Positions 1 through 8,379 are shown, counted from the first letter of the stretch. The stretch: DNA of 64,000 nt from Leptolyngbyaceae cyanobacterium T60_A2020_046 (GCA_015272155.1 JACYME010000001.1:1-64000); one strand, 5' to 3'. Program-made: numbers and translations. The notes: generated by a model not told the origin, from the sequence alone.

Positions 1-629
1 GGGAACGCTTTTTTCTGTTGAATCAGCCCATCCAAGGCATTAAACCAGTAGCCATTGCTGGCATAAAGGGCAATGCGATCGGCCTCGGTGGCGGTAACGG
101 CCAGTTGTTCCGCAAGCGCCTCGCTGGGGGTGCGGCGTTCGATCCAGCCCTGGACTCGGAATTCCGCTGGGTTACTGGTGGGCTCGCAGAACAGCGCCAC
201 TTCCCAACGATAGCGATCGCCCACCGAGAGCGGCAGCACACCCAAATCTTCAGGAATGCCGAGGGTAACGATACCCGCTTCTCCAATGGGCGCAAAGCGA
301 GTGCGGTAGACCTCAAATTCTTCCTGGGTGTCTGCGTCAACATACCGCACCACAAACTCGGCATAACTTGCGGTGTTCAGCGGCAAGAACCAGTAAAACC
401 GAGGATAGGCTGCCGTTGTCCAACCCACGTTGTTCTCGGGCATGAGGGCGACAAGCTGAGCCGGATCTCCAAAGAGGCAGCCACGGGTGCCTGCCCCTTC
501 GCGCGGGCCTGGAAGCCCTAGCCCAGGTGGGGGTGTGTAGGGGGTTGCCAAGGCGGTGAGCGGCATTCCGCTGAGGAGGCCGAGGGTCAAGGCGAGGGCG
601 ATGCGATGGCGAAAAGCACGCAGTGTCAT
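1..629 (-). CDS. DUF928 family secreted protein (C-terminus beyond window)
   Basis: The reading frame is open from an ATG at 629 to the window edge, so the 3' end is missing; 209 residues are visible. Residues 1-28 look like a cleavable signal peptide (MTLRAFRHRIALALTLGLL, then a TALA-type site). The mature part shows the DUF928 pattern: GLGLPGPREGAGTRG, a Cys soon after, then LVALMPENNVGWT, AYPRFYWFLP, a GDRYRWEVALFCEP strand and a QGWIERR motif. DUF928 proteins are widespread in cyanobacteria, exported, and of unknown biochemical role. The call rests on motif recall. The spacer upstream (630-1016) holds no recognisable gene. Confidence 0.75.
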   Translation of the reverse strand, partial: MTLRAFRHRIALALTLGLLSGMPLTALATPYTPPPGLGLPGPREGAGTRGCLFGDPAQLVALMPENNVGWTTAAYPRFYWFLPLNTASYAEFVVRYVDADTQEEFEVYRTRFAPIGEAGIVTLGIPEDLGVLPLSVGDRYRWEVALFCEPTSNPAEFRVQGWIERRTPSEALAEQLAVTATEADRIALYASNGYWFNALDGLIQQKKAF

Positions 630-1016
630 TATCTTTGGGGGAAAATTACGTGGGTTGAAATCTTCTGTTTTCAGGGAATGAGGCAAAACATGGCTGAGCC
701 CGCGAGGCTAGAGGCTGTTGGTGACTTTGCGCAGCTTCTTGGCCTGTTTGGCAGAACTGAGGGAGATGATACGTCAAACATTCGGCCCAGTGCAGAATTG
801 ACTTCACGGGCATGGGGCAAGAGTCCGCAATCAAGGCGCGATCGCACCCGCGCTGCATCGATTGCCGCACCCCATGCTCAGGGTGTTTGCTCTGAAGTGC
901 CCGATGCTGAGAAAGTTCCAGAGCGCGGTATTGCTACGGGAGACGGTGGGCAGGGGCGATCGCCCGTGGCAAGATAACAGAGATGGACTTAGGCTGTCAT
1001 CAGCAAGGGAGAATCG
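630..1016. other. Intergenic spacer without a recognisable gene
   Basis: Divergent spacer of 387 bp between the DUF928 gene (minus) and the secreted hypothetical (plus), so it should hold both promoters. Short open frames exist on both strands, but their products have the Arg/Ser/Pro-rich composition of shadow frames and match no family I know. Two HIP1-type GCGATCGC sites occur. A purine-rich ribosome-binding stretch (AAGGGAG) precedes the GTG at 1017. I see no tRNA, terminator or riboswitch. Confidence 0.5.
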
Positions 1017-1640
1017 GTGGTAAACCTACGCAAAACCGGGCGTTTGTTCAGCAGTCTTGGCTTGGTGAGTGTCGTCGGTCTTGCCAGCGCGGGAGTGCTT
1101 CCGCTCAAGGCGGACGAGGTTGATTCTGCACCCACAGCGGAGGTAGACGCGCCAGCGAATGCCCCGACAGACTCTGTCGAGCCAGGACTTGAGGGGTTCC
1201 AGACCTATGTGTTGCCGCGCGCGTTTTCGCTACAAATTCCGGAGGGGTGGGTGGCGTCTGGGTCTGCCAGCGATCGCTATGCGGTGATTACCAACTATGC
1301 GCCCCGCGATCGCGTTGGCGCGCCCCAAGCGGGCGACATCAAGACCGAGGTGCGGTTTGTGTCACAGCCGCCGGAGACCTTTGTGGATCAGTCCATTGGC
1401 GAAATTGTGGCAAATCAATACGAGGTCAGCTACTTTCGGGCGACGGTGGTGGATGACTTGCCCGCCCTGCGTCTGTGGATGACGGATCTCCCCCTTGAAT
1501 ACCCCAACCAGGTTGTCACCTATGTGGGTTATGCCAGCTATGGTACGGCGGTGATTACGAGCCACTATGTGGATGCTACCCCCGAAACGGATGCTTTGAT
1601 CCAGCAAATCCACAACACCTTTACCCTCGTCTTTCAGTAA
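1017..1640 (+). CDS. Secreted hypothetical protein, 207 aa
   Basis: GTG start preceded by AAGGGAG at a suitable distance. Residues 1-32 form a signal peptide (basic MVNLRKTGR, hydrophobic LGLVSVVGLASAGVL). A low-complexity Ala/Pro/Asp linker (about 33-60) follows, then a globular domain with SLQIPEGWVASGS, EVRFVSQPP and a C-terminal DALIQQIHNTFTLVFQ. The domain resembles PsbP/Mog1-like folds in general style (an aromatic IPxGW strand, a final helix before an F-rich strand), as seen in several cyanobacterial lumenal or periplasmic proteins. That resemblance is inference; no function is assigned. Confidence 0.7.
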   Translation: MVNLRKTGRLFSSLGLVSVVGLASAGVLPLKADEVDSAPTAEVDAPANAPTDSVEPGLEGFQTYVLPRAFSLQIPEGWVASGSASDRYAVITNYAPRDRVGAPQAGDIKTEVRFVSQPPETFVDQSIGEIVANQYEVSYFRATVVDDLPALRLWMTDLPLEYPNQVVTYVGYASYGTAVITSHYVDATPETDALIQQIHNTFTLVFQ

Positions 1641-1827
1641 GGGCTGGGACAACATCCGCAAATCAGGACGCTGGACGGTGTGCCTAGGCTGGGCGATCGC
1701 AGGGTGAGGATTGTGCTTTCCTCTGCTGAGGGGCGATCGCGATACCGTTTGCGGTTGGAAAACCCGCTACGGTGGGAAAAGGGTGCTCCTTTTCCTCGAC
1801 GGTTGCGTACTGTGCAGGTGAGCCGCA

Positions 1828-2541
1828 ATGGGACGAATTTTAGTCATTGTGCATCAAGAAACCTCAAATCCGGGGTTGTTGGGCGAAAAGCTGCGATCTC
1901 GGGGATATCGGCTGGAGATGCGGTGTCCGGCACTGGGGGATCCGCTGCCCACCTGTTTAACCTCCTATGCCGGAGTGGTTGTGTTGGGTGGCCCTATGAG
2001 CGCCAATGATGACGACACGCTGCCCTTTATTCGTGCCGAGCTCGACTGGCTGCCGACTGTTTTGACCGCAGACATTCCCTACTTAGGGATTTGCCTCGGA
2101 GCCCAACTGTTGGCCCGTGTGCTGGGGGCACAGGTGCAGCCCCACCCAACGGGACAGCGAGAAATCGGGTATTTTCCCCTGCGGGCAACGGTGGAGGGGC
2201 GATCGCTCTTTCCCGAGAAAATGTGGGTGTATCACTGGCATGGTGAGGGCTTTGATCTGCCGCCGGGGGCCACGCACTTGGCAACGGGAGACACCTTTCC
2301 CCATCAGGCGTTTCGCTATGGCGATATGGCCTATGGGTTGCAGTTTCACCCGGAGATTAGTCAGGCCCTCATCGAAGACTGGACGGTGCGCGGAGCCGAG
2401 CAGCTCACCCTGCCGGGAGCCCACAGCCGCGATCGCCACCTACACGACCACCAACGCTGGGGCCGCACCGTTGATCACTGGCTCACCGCCTTCCTTGATC
2501 GCTGGCTCGCGCAACCCTGGTGCCAGTCAGTTTCGGCTTAG
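1828..2541 (+). CDS. Class I glutamine amidotransferase domain protein
   Basis: Stand-alone GATase1 of the GMP-synthase-like group, 237 aa. The nucleophile elbow is GICLGAQ with its Cys near residue 89. The catalytic His-Glu pair lies in YGLQFHPEIS. VVVLGGPMSANDDD near residue 50 is the usual oxyanion/GGP motif. Such enzymes release ammonia from glutamine, or hydrolyse gamma-glutamyl bonds; without a fused synthetase domain the acceptor cannot be named. The C-terminal 50 residues are His/Arg/Trp-rich, as in other members. The gene stands alone; the next gene is 440 bp downstream. Confidence 0.85.
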   Translation: MGRILVIVHQETSNPGLLGEKLRSRGYRLEMRCPALGDPLPTCLTSYAGVVVLGGPMSANDDDTLPFIRAELDWLPTVLTADIPYLGICLGAQLLARVLGAQVQPHPTGQREIGYFPLRATVEGRSLFPEKMWVYHWHGEGFDLPPGATHLATGDTFPHQAFRYGDMAYGLQFHPEISQALIEDWTVRGAEQLTLPGAHSRDRHLHDHQRWGRTVDHWLTAFLDRWLAQPWCQSVSA

Positions 2542-2980
2542 GTCTGTGATTGCGCGTCAGTCCCCAGCGGGCAGGGCTCCCGAGCTAGACTCGCCCCGAT
2601 CCGAAGGGGGCAACCGTGGCAAAGGTGTCCGCTTGCCGAAGCTGTTCCCATTGCTCCAATTGCCCCGGTGCCGACGATACCGATCGCCGCAACAAAACCA
2701 CACCGTCCTGGATAGCCTGGATGCCATCGGTGCCATCGGCAAGTCGTTCATCAACACCGCGAATACTGGCTTCACGAAGCTCTCGACATTGTTTTCCTCG
2801 TGATCCGGCGGTCTTTTCCAACTTGCCTAGGAACCAGATATCGGTGATGACATACTCAACTTGCTTAGTGGTGCCGATTTTGGCGGTGAGGTTCAGAGTC
2901 CTGACGACTAGGCGGGGCTTGCACCCTGTGGAAAACCTGTGGAAAACTTGGGGAGAAATTGGTAAAGCTGGGGAAAACCT
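2542..2980. other. Intergenic spacer carrying DnaA-box-like repeats at its right end
   Basis: The 439 bp between the amidotransferase and the dehydrogenase gene contain no convincing gene. The plus frame running through to 2984 has no family features. The right end (2927-2989) carries repeated TGTGGAAAA-type motifs, annotated separately. The rest shows no tRNA or terminator. Confidence 0.5.
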
Positions 2981-2989
2981 GTGAAAATT
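2927..2989. repeat. Duplicated pair of DnaA-box-like motifs
   Basis: TGTGGAAAA occurs at 2927-2935 and again at 2938-2946, an 11-bp period. The pair is echoed 42 bp downstream in degenerate form: TGGGGAAAA at 2969-2977 and TGTGAAAAT at 2980-2988. The complement, TTTTCCACA, is the DnaA-box form reported in cyanobacteria. The second pair overlaps the GTG start of the downstream gene. No other exact TGTGGAAAA was found in the window by eye. Confidence 0.5.
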
Positions 2990-3850
2990 GGCGTTTTAGG
3001 GACTGGGTTGATGGGGCTGCCGCTGGCGCTGCGCCTGCGAGAAACGGGCCATGATGTGGTGGCTTACAACCGCACTCCGCAAAAGCTTGCCCCGATTCGG
3101 GCAGCGGGTGGTGAGACGGTGGATTCTCCTGCTGCCGTATTGCTGGCCAGTGAAGCGACGATTTTGATGCTGGCGGATGCGGCGGCGATCGCGCAGACGT
3201 TGCTCACGCCCGCCACAAAACCCCATCTCAAGGGGCACACCATCATTCAAATGGGGACGATCGCCCCCGACGAAAGCCGCGACCTGTGCGCCCAGGTGGA
3301 AGCTGCGGGCGGGCAGTATCTTGAAGCGCCGGTGCTGGGCAGCATTCCCCAGGCGCAAACCGGCACGCTGATTTTAATGGTGGGTGCAATGCCCGATCAG
3401 TTTCAGCGCTGGCAGCCCCTGTGGCAAATTTTCGGGGAGGCGGTGTTTCACCTTGGCCCGGTGGGTGCAGGAGCTGCGACCAAGCTGGCGATGAATCAAC
3501 TCATTGGGTCATTGACCCATGCCTTTGCCCTCAGTCTGGCGCTGGTGCAGCGCGAGGGCATTGATGTGGATGCGTTTATGGAAATCGTGCGCGGCAGTGC
3601 TCTCTATGCGCCGACCTTTGATAAAAAGCTGGGTCGGATGCGCGATCGCAATTTTGAGAATCCGAACTTCCCGACCAAGCACCTGCGGAAGGATATGGCG
3701 CTGTTTTGCCGCGCCGCAGAACAGGCTGGACTCGATCCGGCGTTGGCGCTGGCAGTGGTGCAGTTGAGCGATCGCGCGATCGCGGCGGGCGCTGGCGACC
3801 AAGATTACTCCGCAATTTATGCCGCAGTGAATCCTTTGGGTGCAGACTGA
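2981..3850 (+). CDS. NAD(P)-dependent beta-hydroxyacid dehydrogenase (3-hydroxyisobutyrate dehydrogenase family)
   Basis: 289 aa, the usual family length. The N-terminal Rossmann motif is GVLGTGLMGLPLA. The substrate loop EAPVLGSIPQAQTGTL replaces the usual DAPVSGS, and the catalytic Lys is in GAGAATKLAMNQ. The C-terminal helical domain ends FPTKHLRKDMALFCRAAEQAGL. The family reduces or oxidises short 3-hydroxyacids; the closest group by sequence style is the glyoxylate/succinic-semialdehyde reductases. The GTG start at 2981 lies inside a repeat of DnaA-box-like motifs, so a regulatory overlap is possible. The TGA stop is also the first base triplet of a dispersed repeat. Confidence 0.88.
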   Translation: MKIGVLGTGLMGLPLALRLRETGHDVVAYNRTPQKLAPIRAAGGETVDSPAAVLLASEATILMLADAAAIAQTLLTPATKPHLKGHTIIQMGTIAPDESRDLCAQVEAAGGQYLEAPVLGSIPQAQTGTLILMVGAMPDQFQRWQPLWQIFGEAVFHLGPVGAGAATKLAMNQLIGSLTHAFALSLALVQREGIDVDAFMEIVRGSALYAPTFDKKLGRMRDRNFENPNFPTKHLRKDMALFCRAAEQAGLDPALALAVVQLSDRAIAAGAGDQDYSAIYAAVNPLGAD

Positions 3851-3898
3851 TATCAATTCCCAAAAGCGGGACGACAAAGCCCCTCTCTTCAGAGCCCC
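3848..3898 (+). repeat. Truncated copy of stop-codon-abutting repeat (family 2)
   Basis: Begins TGATATCAATTCC exactly at the TGA stop of the dehydrogenase gene, followed by GGACGACAAAGCCCCTCT. It matches the left half of the fuller copies at 19344-19462 and 34887-35000. The right half is replaced by another repeat family. Confidence 0.6.
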
Positions 3899-3910
3899 TT
3901 TCCTAGGCGT

Positions 3911-4116
3911 TCTATCCCTGATCAAAAAGTTTCTGTCACTGTTCAGTCAGTCGTTGTGAAGAACGGCTGTGGCAGTTGTCAGGGGTGTAGAACCTCACCT
4001 AGCCTCTCCTTGTCAAGGAGAGGAACCGGAGGCTCATCTCAACTCAATTCAAACCGTTAAGTCGATTGTGACTAAACCTCTCCTTGCTAAGGAGAGGTGC
4101 CGCAGGCGGTGAGGTT
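3911..4116 (+). repeat. Dispersed structured repeat, family 1, copy 1
   Basis: About 206 bp, homologous in inverted orientation to 41844-42052. Shared landmarks in order: a TCTAYCC-YTGA-CAAAA block, CAGTCAGTCGTT, TGTGGC-GTTGTCAGGG, then a core bounded by 9-bp terminal inverted repeats AACCTCACC (3991-3999) and GGTGAGGTT (4108-4116). Inside the core are two 9-bp hairpins, CCTCTCCTT/AAGGAGAGG at 4003-4023 and 4077-4097. It has no coding capacity, and the arrangement is MITE-like. The middle of the core diverges between copies while both ends are conserved. Confidence 0.75.
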
Positions 4117-4149
4117 TTCATTGTTTTGCCGCTGCGGCAAAACAATGAA
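4117..4149. repeat. Perfect 33-bp palindrome
   Basis: TTCATTGTTTTGCCGC on the left is mirrored exactly by GCGGCAAAACAATGAA on the right around a single T at 4133. It directly follows the terminal inverted repeat of the family 1 element. It could extrude as a cruciform or act as a bidirectional terminator, because the arms contain TTTT and AAAA tracts. Confidence 0.7.
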
Positions 4150-4179
4150 TTGCGATGAGTCGTCATCGCCCAAATAGTC

Positions 4180-4218
4180 AAAACCCCGCCGCCAGCACTA
4201 TGCCAGCAACGGGGTTTT
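4180..4218. terminator. Likely rho-independent, bidirectional terminator
   Basis: Stem AAAACCCCG (4180-4188) pairs with CGGGGTTTT (4210-4218) around a 21-nt loop. The A and T tracts at the stem base give a U-run in either direction. It lies between convergent genes. Confidence 0.6.
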
Positions 4219-4450
4219 CCCAGGTGTTATGGGGCTGAGGTGTTATGGGGCTGAGTTGATGGACTTCTGCCCTGAAGGGCAGAAGCGCCTAGCCCACATT
4301 GGGGTTAAGAGGATGTTTTAAAAGGGTGGATTTGAGCATCAGAAGTTACATATACAGATGACCTCAACGCTTGAAGCCCTGATTCCCTCGTTGCTGGTTC
4401 TCCATAGCCAAGGTGGCTCAGGTTACCCTGGAAGACTTTTCAAACGCCCT

Positions 4451-6100
4451 CTAAGCGCCCTTGCTAATTTGCCACAGCAAAAACTGCTGGGTGGGCTGAA
4501 TGGCCACCCCTTCGACCCCATCCTGCGCAAACACATAATCCTTGTTTTGCCAGAGGGGAATGTAGGGCACGTCATCCTTCAGCAGGGTTTGAATCTCGCG
4601 GAAAATGTCATCCCGAGCGGCGGGATCTTGCTCGGCCCGCTGTGCCGCAATGAGCTCATTGGCGGCTTCACTGTAATAAAATGACCCGCTGCTTTGGCTG
4701 CCGCCTTCTTCGCAGAGGGTTTCGGCAGAGCCTTGGTTACAGCTCATAAAGGGCTGCACGAAGGTATCTTCGTCGTAATAGTCGGGATACCAGTTGGAAA
4801 GCACCGCAGGATAGATGCCTTTGTCGATGTTGCCCCAGAGGGTTGCCCCTTCTGCGGTTTGCACGGTGACGGTGACGAGTCCCGGTAGCCCGGCTTCAAA
4901 GGATTCCTTGAGGGTGTTGGCGACGACGCTGCGGGTGGTTGAGGCGGAGGGGTACCAAATCTCGAAGTTGAAGGGGTTAGATTCTGAGAATCCGGCTGCG
5001 GTGAGAAGCTCGCGGGCAAGGTCGAAGTTGCCGTCGCCGTAGGCCTCTTGCATGACGGGCTCATAGACGTCGAAGTTGGTGGGAATCAAGCTGTAGAGGG
5101 GTTCTGCTTGTCCTTGGAAGACGCGCTCGTTCACGAGGTTGCGATCGATCATGGCGGCGATCGCTTGGCGCACCCGCACATCATTCAACGGCTCGATCCT
5201 TTGATTGAGGCTCATGTAGTTGATCACCGTTGTGCCTGCTTCAATCACCTCCCAGCCGCCGCTGCTGGCCTCCCGTTCGAGGCTGGCAATTTGGTCTGGG
5301 TCAAGGGTTTGGTAGGCCACATCTAACCCGCCGGTTCTAAAGGTGTTGTAGAGGTTAGCGGAGCTGGTGAAAATCTGGATGTCAATGCCGTCATTGGCGG
5401 GCTTTTCGCCCCAGTAGTTTTCATTCACATCCAGCTTGATAGAGTCGCTGGTGAAGGCAGCTAGCTTGTATGGGCCAGTGCCAATGAAACTGTCGGGGAT
5501 GAAGCGGCCCTCGCCGATTTCATATTTTTCGGGGGGGACGGGGGTCACGCCCCAAAAGGTGAGCAGGGCGGTGAAGGCGGCGAAGGGTTCCTGAAGTTGA
5601 ATGGTGATTTCGGATTCGCCAGAGGCGGTGACAGATTCGATTTTTTCGGCCAGGAGGAAACCCGGACGCCCGCCATTTTGCATAAAGCGCTCTAGGGAAA
5701 AGGCCATGACTTCCGCGTTGAAGGGGCTGCCATCGTGGAAGGTGACGCCTTCGCGTAGGGGAATGACGTAGGTGAGGCCGTCGTCGCTCACGGTGGGCAT
5801 GTCAGCCGCGAGCTTGGGAATGAGGTTGGTGGTGCCGGGTTCGTAGGCGTAAAGCTGATCGGCGAGGTTGTGTAGCAAAATGCCGGGAAAGATTTCGTAG
5901 GCGTCGGCAGGGTCGAGGGTGCGGGCGGATAGGGTGGTGCCTATTGTGATGCGCCCGCTGCCAGGGCTGGGGGTGCTGTTGGTGTTGTTGGCATCGGGGG
6001 TGCCGCTCTGACACCCGACGACCAAGGTAAGGCACAGACTAAGCAGGGTGGAAAACTGAAGGAGCGATCGCCAGCGGCGGCGTGGCAGTGCTCGATACAT
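4451..6100 (-). CDS. Family 5 ABC transporter substrate-binding lipoprotein
   Basis: About 549 aa from the ATG at 6100. The N-terminus MYRALPRRRWRSLLQF followed by LSLCLTLVVGC is a lipoprotein signal with its lipobox Cys. The SBP_bac_5 pattern follows: GRITIGTTLSARTLDPADAYE, DGLTYVIPLREGVTFHDGSPFNAEVMAFSLER, GTGPYKL near residue 200, and a C-terminal DDVPYIPLWQNKDYVFA. Such proteins deliver peptides, nickel or similar ligands to a DppBC-type permease. No permease or ATPase gene is adjacent, so the ligand is open. A GTG at 6145 and an ATG at 6133 would also be in frame; neither has a ribosome site, and 6100 gives the best signal peptide. Confidence 0.88.
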   Translation of the reverse strand: MYRALPRRRWRSLLQFSTLLSLCLTLVVGCQSGTPDANNTNSTPSPGSGRITIGTTLSARTLDPADAYEIFPGILLHNLADQLYAYEPGTTNLIPKLAADMPTVSDDGLTYVIPLREGVTFHDGSPFNAEVMAFSLERFMQNGGRPGFLLAEKIESVTASGESEITIQLQEPFAAFTALLTFWGVTPVPPEKYEIGEGRFIPDSFIGTGPYKLAAFTSDSIKLDVNENYWGEKPANDGIDIQIFTSSANLYNTFRTGGLDVAYQTLDPDQIASLEREASSGGWEVIEAGTTVINYMSLNQRIEPLNDVRVRQAIAAMIDRNLVNERVFQGQAEPLYSLIPTNFDVYEPVMQEAYGDGNFDLARELLTAAGFSESNPFNFEIWYPSASTTRSVVANTLKESFEAGLPGLVTVTVQTAEGATLWGNIDKGIYPAVLSNWYPDYYDEDTFVQPFMSCNQGSAETLCEEGGSQSSGSFYYSEAANELIAAQRAEQDPAARDDIFREIQTLLKDDVPYIPLWQNKDYVFAQDGVEGVAIQPTQQFLLWQISKGA

Positions 6101-6260
6101 GGAAAACCGACGAAATAGACCAGAAAGCACCATAGAACCGTCCACAGGAGAGAGAGCTGACGGGCGATCGCGGCGCTGATGGGGTTCCAGGGGCGCTGCG
6201 ATCGCGCAGTGATAAATGCCGTATTTGTATCACCCGTTGAGGACTGGCTTCAATCAACCG

Positions 6261-6740
6261 TTACACTGCGGTTTGATTTGCAGCATCGGCGGGTGACGTT
6301 TTGGTGAAAAACCGCAGCGCGATCGCTCGCGTCACAAAATGTGACAGCAACCCCAGTGGCCCAGCAAACAGGCACAACGCCAGGGAATGCCGGGTAAACA
6401 CCCCGTCCGTCTGGCCCTGTTGATAAATCCAGCGACCCACAAATAAATCCATCACCAAAAAGTGAACCCAGCCCGTCGCGGTGACCTGGGGCGTTGCAAA
6501 CATGCCCGCCAGTCCATCGAGCTGAAGCTGAGGGTCAGAGAAGGTTTCGAGAATGCTGCTATCGAGGGTCGTAAACAGGTAAACATACAGGCTGGCGAGG
6601 GCCGCAAAGGGCAGATATGACGCCATAATTCGTTGGGTCATGCCCCACCGGGGCACGAGAATCATCAAAGCCCAAAAGGGCAATACAAACAGGTTGGCCC
6701 CGTTAAAAATCAGATTAAGTTGCTCAGCAGAGGGAGTCAT
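6261..6740 (-). CDS. ABA4-like (DUF4281) membrane protein
   Basis: 159 aa with four predicted membrane spans. Hallmarks are the N-terminal NLFVLPFWALMILVPRW, GWVHFLVMDLFVGRWIY near residue 100, and LALCLFAGPLGLLSHFVTR near the C-terminus. Plant ABA4 is needed for neoxanthin synthesis, and cyanobacterial and algal relatives are usually annotated DUF4281. A role with carotenoids in the membrane is inferred from the family. The GTG at 6743 is one codon upstream of the chosen ATG. Confidence 0.85.
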   Translation of the reverse strand: MTPSAEQLNLIFNGANLFVLPFWALMILVPRWGMTQRIMASYLPFAALASLYVYLFTTLDSSILETFSDPQLQLDGLAGMFATPQVTATGWVHFLVMDLFVGRWIYQQGQTDGVFTRHSLALCLFAGPLGLLSHFVTRAIALRFFTKTSPADAANQTAV

Positions 6741-6857
6741 CACACATCAAGGCGGCAAACCGCCGTATTACGTCCATCCCTCACTATAAGGATTCTGCCC
6801 ACCGTCTACAGGGGGCGTGGGGCGCGATCGCTCGCCATGAGGTCACCCCCGGAATCT

Positions 6858-7799
6858 TCAGCCTTCTTCGCGTTCGTAGCCGAGTTCGGCAAGGCGCAGG
6901 CGCGACTGCCGCCACTTGGGCTGCACTTTCACAAAAAGCTCTAGGTAGACTTTGCCTGTGATCAGCTTTTGCATTTGTTCGCGGGCGGCGCTCCCGATCA
7001 TTTTGAGCATGGCTCCTCGTTTGCCGATCAAGATGCCCTTTTGCGAATCGCGCTCAACGTGGATGGTAGCGAGGATGCGGGTGATGGTGTCGGATTCCTC
7101 AACCCGGTCGATCGCGATCGCGACAGAATGGGGAACCTCTTCACGGGTATGATGCAAAATTTGTTCGCGAATCAATTCGCCCATGATGAACCGCTCGGGT
7201 TGGTCAGTGACGAGATCGGGCGGGTAATAGTAGGGGCCAGGTTCCAGCGCGGCGATGAGTTGCGTCTGCAAATCGGGCAAGCCCGCCTCAGTCACTGCCG
7301 AAAACTGCACCACTGGCCAGCCGTGGGCTTCTGCAATGGCGTGATAGCTGGCTTCGATATCGGTAGCCGTTTCCTCAGCGCGCAGGTCGATTTTGTTTAG
7401 CCCCAGAAAGACGGGGGGACTTTGGTGGGCCAAGAGTTCTGCAATAAACTGGTCGCCGCGTCCCGCAGGCACCGACCCATCCACGACAAACAGCACCACA
7501 TCCACCGCCGCGATCGCGCTCCGGGCGTTATGCACCAGCACTTTGCCCAGCTCATGGTGGGGTTTGTGGATCCCTGGCGTATCCACAAAAATAATCTGGG
7601 CCGCATCGGTGGTGAGAATGCCGCGCAGGCGGTTGCGCGTCGTCTGCGCCACGGGGGAGGTGATGGCGATTTTTTGCCCGATGAGCTGATTCATCAGGGT
7701 GGATTTGCCCACGTTGGGTCGCCCCACAATGCCCACAAACCCAGAGCGAAAGCCCTCGGGCGGGGTCGGAATACTTGAAAACTCCAGTGCGTCAACCAT
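6858..7799 (-). CDS. era: GTPase Era
   Basis: 313 aa. GTPase motifs in order: G1 GRPNVGKS, the G2 region TTRNRLRG, G3 DTPGIH, G4 NKID, then the C-terminal KH domain with GILIGKRGAMLKMIGS and KVYLELFVKVQPKWR. Era binds the 3' end of 16S rRNA and helps mature the 30S subunit. The chosen ATG at 7799 lies 4 nt after the stop of the YjbQ gene, which suggests translational coupling. The in-frame extension to 7841 would overlap that gene and lacks family residues. Confidence 0.95.
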   Translation of the reverse strand: MVDALEFSSIPTPPEGFRSGFVGIVGRPNVGKSTLMNQLIGQKIAITSPVAQTTRNRLRGILTTDAAQIIFVDTPGIHKPHHELGKVLVHNARSAIAAVDVVLFVVDGSVPAGRGDQFIAELLAHQSPPVFLGLNKIDLRAEETATDIEASYHAIAEAHGWPVVQFSAVTEAGLPDLQTQLIAALEPGPYYYPPDLVTDQPERFIMGELIREQILHHTREEVPHSVAIAIDRVEESDTITRILATIHVERDSQKGILIGKRGAMLKMIGSAAREQMQKLITGKVYLELFVKVQPKWRQSRLRLAELGYEREEG

Positions 7800-7803
7800 G
7801 CCG

Positions 7804-8238
7804 CTAGTACCCCGTGACATGAACCACAATTTCGCGGGCATGACCGCGCGATCGGTGCTCCCACAGATACAGCCCTTGCCAGGTGCCGAGGGCCAACCGT
7901 CCTTCCACCACAGGAATTGTCTCTGACGTGTGGGTCAAGACTGAGCGAATGTGGGCGGGCATGTCGTCGGGGCCTTCGGCGCTGTGGATGTAGCGCCGAT
8001 CTTCGGGCACCAGTTGCGACAGGTAATTTTCTAAATCGATCAGCACATCGGGGTCAGCGTTTTCTTGAATGATTAGGCTGGCGGAGGTGTGGCGGATGAA
8101 AATCGTACACAGCCCGGTGTGAATTCCCGATTCGCGGACGATCGCTTGCACCTCTGAAGTAAAGCGAGTCAGGGATTTCCCGCGCGTATTCATGCGGAGA
8201 CGACGCTGATAGTGCTGGGTGCCAGTGGTCGCAGTCAT
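7804..8238 (-). CDS. YjbQ/UPF0047 family protein
   Basis: 144 aa, full family length. Diagnostic motifs are HTSASLIIQENADPDVLIDLENYL, SAEGPDDMPAHIRSVLT and LALGTWQGLYLWEHR, with conserved His/Glu/Asp residues. The family is annotated as secondary thiamine-phosphate synthase from complementation in other bacteria; its physiological role is uncertain. It lies directly upstream of era on the same strand with a 4-nt gap, so the two are probably cotranscribed. Confidence 0.92.
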   Translation of the reverse strand: MTATTGTQHYQRRLRMNTRGKSLTRFTSEVQAIVRESGIHTGLCTIFIRHTSASLIIQENADPDVLIDLENYLSQLVPEDRRYIHSAEGPDDMPAHIRSVLTHTSETIPVVEGRLALGTWQGLYLWEHRSRGHAREIVVHVTGY

Positions 8239-8338
8239 AGCTAAGCCAGGGGTGAAAAATGGTCACGCTATCGCAGGTGGAAACCTGTCCACCAGAGGCA
8301 TCCATGATAAGGCAGAATCCTGGGATTGCTGTGGCAGG

Positions 8339-8379
8339 GAGAACCGCGATCGCGGCATTGGATCGCGATCGCGGTTCTC
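8339..8379. terminator. 16-bp hairpin built from two HIP1-containing arms
   Basis: A perfect 16-bp inverted repeat, 8339-8354 with 8364-8379 around a 9-nt loop. Each arm contains GCGATCGC inside GAACCGCGATCGCG. It sits between divergent genes (YjbQ minus, pentapeptide plus). It has no U-run, so it may be a cruciform or protein site rather than a terminator. Confidence 0.35.

Larger units (their letters stand above)
3851..4450. other. Hairpin-rich intergenic island
   Basis: About 600 bp between convergent genes, without a gene. Left to right it holds the family 2 fragment, the family 1 repeat, a perfect 33-bp palindrome (4117-4149), a terminator hairpin (4180-4218), a 16-bp tandem duplication (4223-4238 and 4239-4254, unit GGTGTTATGGGGCTGA) and a 10-bp inverted repeat CTTCTGCCCT/AGGGCAGAAG (4264-4285). 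Nothing else is seen from about 4290 to 4450. Confidence 0.6.

Noticed and set aside
606-977. Plus-strand frame of 123 codons in the first spacer
   Set aside because: Composition is that of a shadow frame (Arg/Ser/Gly-rich, no hydrophobic pattern), no ribosome site, and it overlaps the DUF928 start.
2927-2989. Firm call of the chromosomal replication origin
   Set aside because: Only two exact boxes, no dnaA or dnaN nearby, and GC skew was not computed; reported only as a motif cluster.
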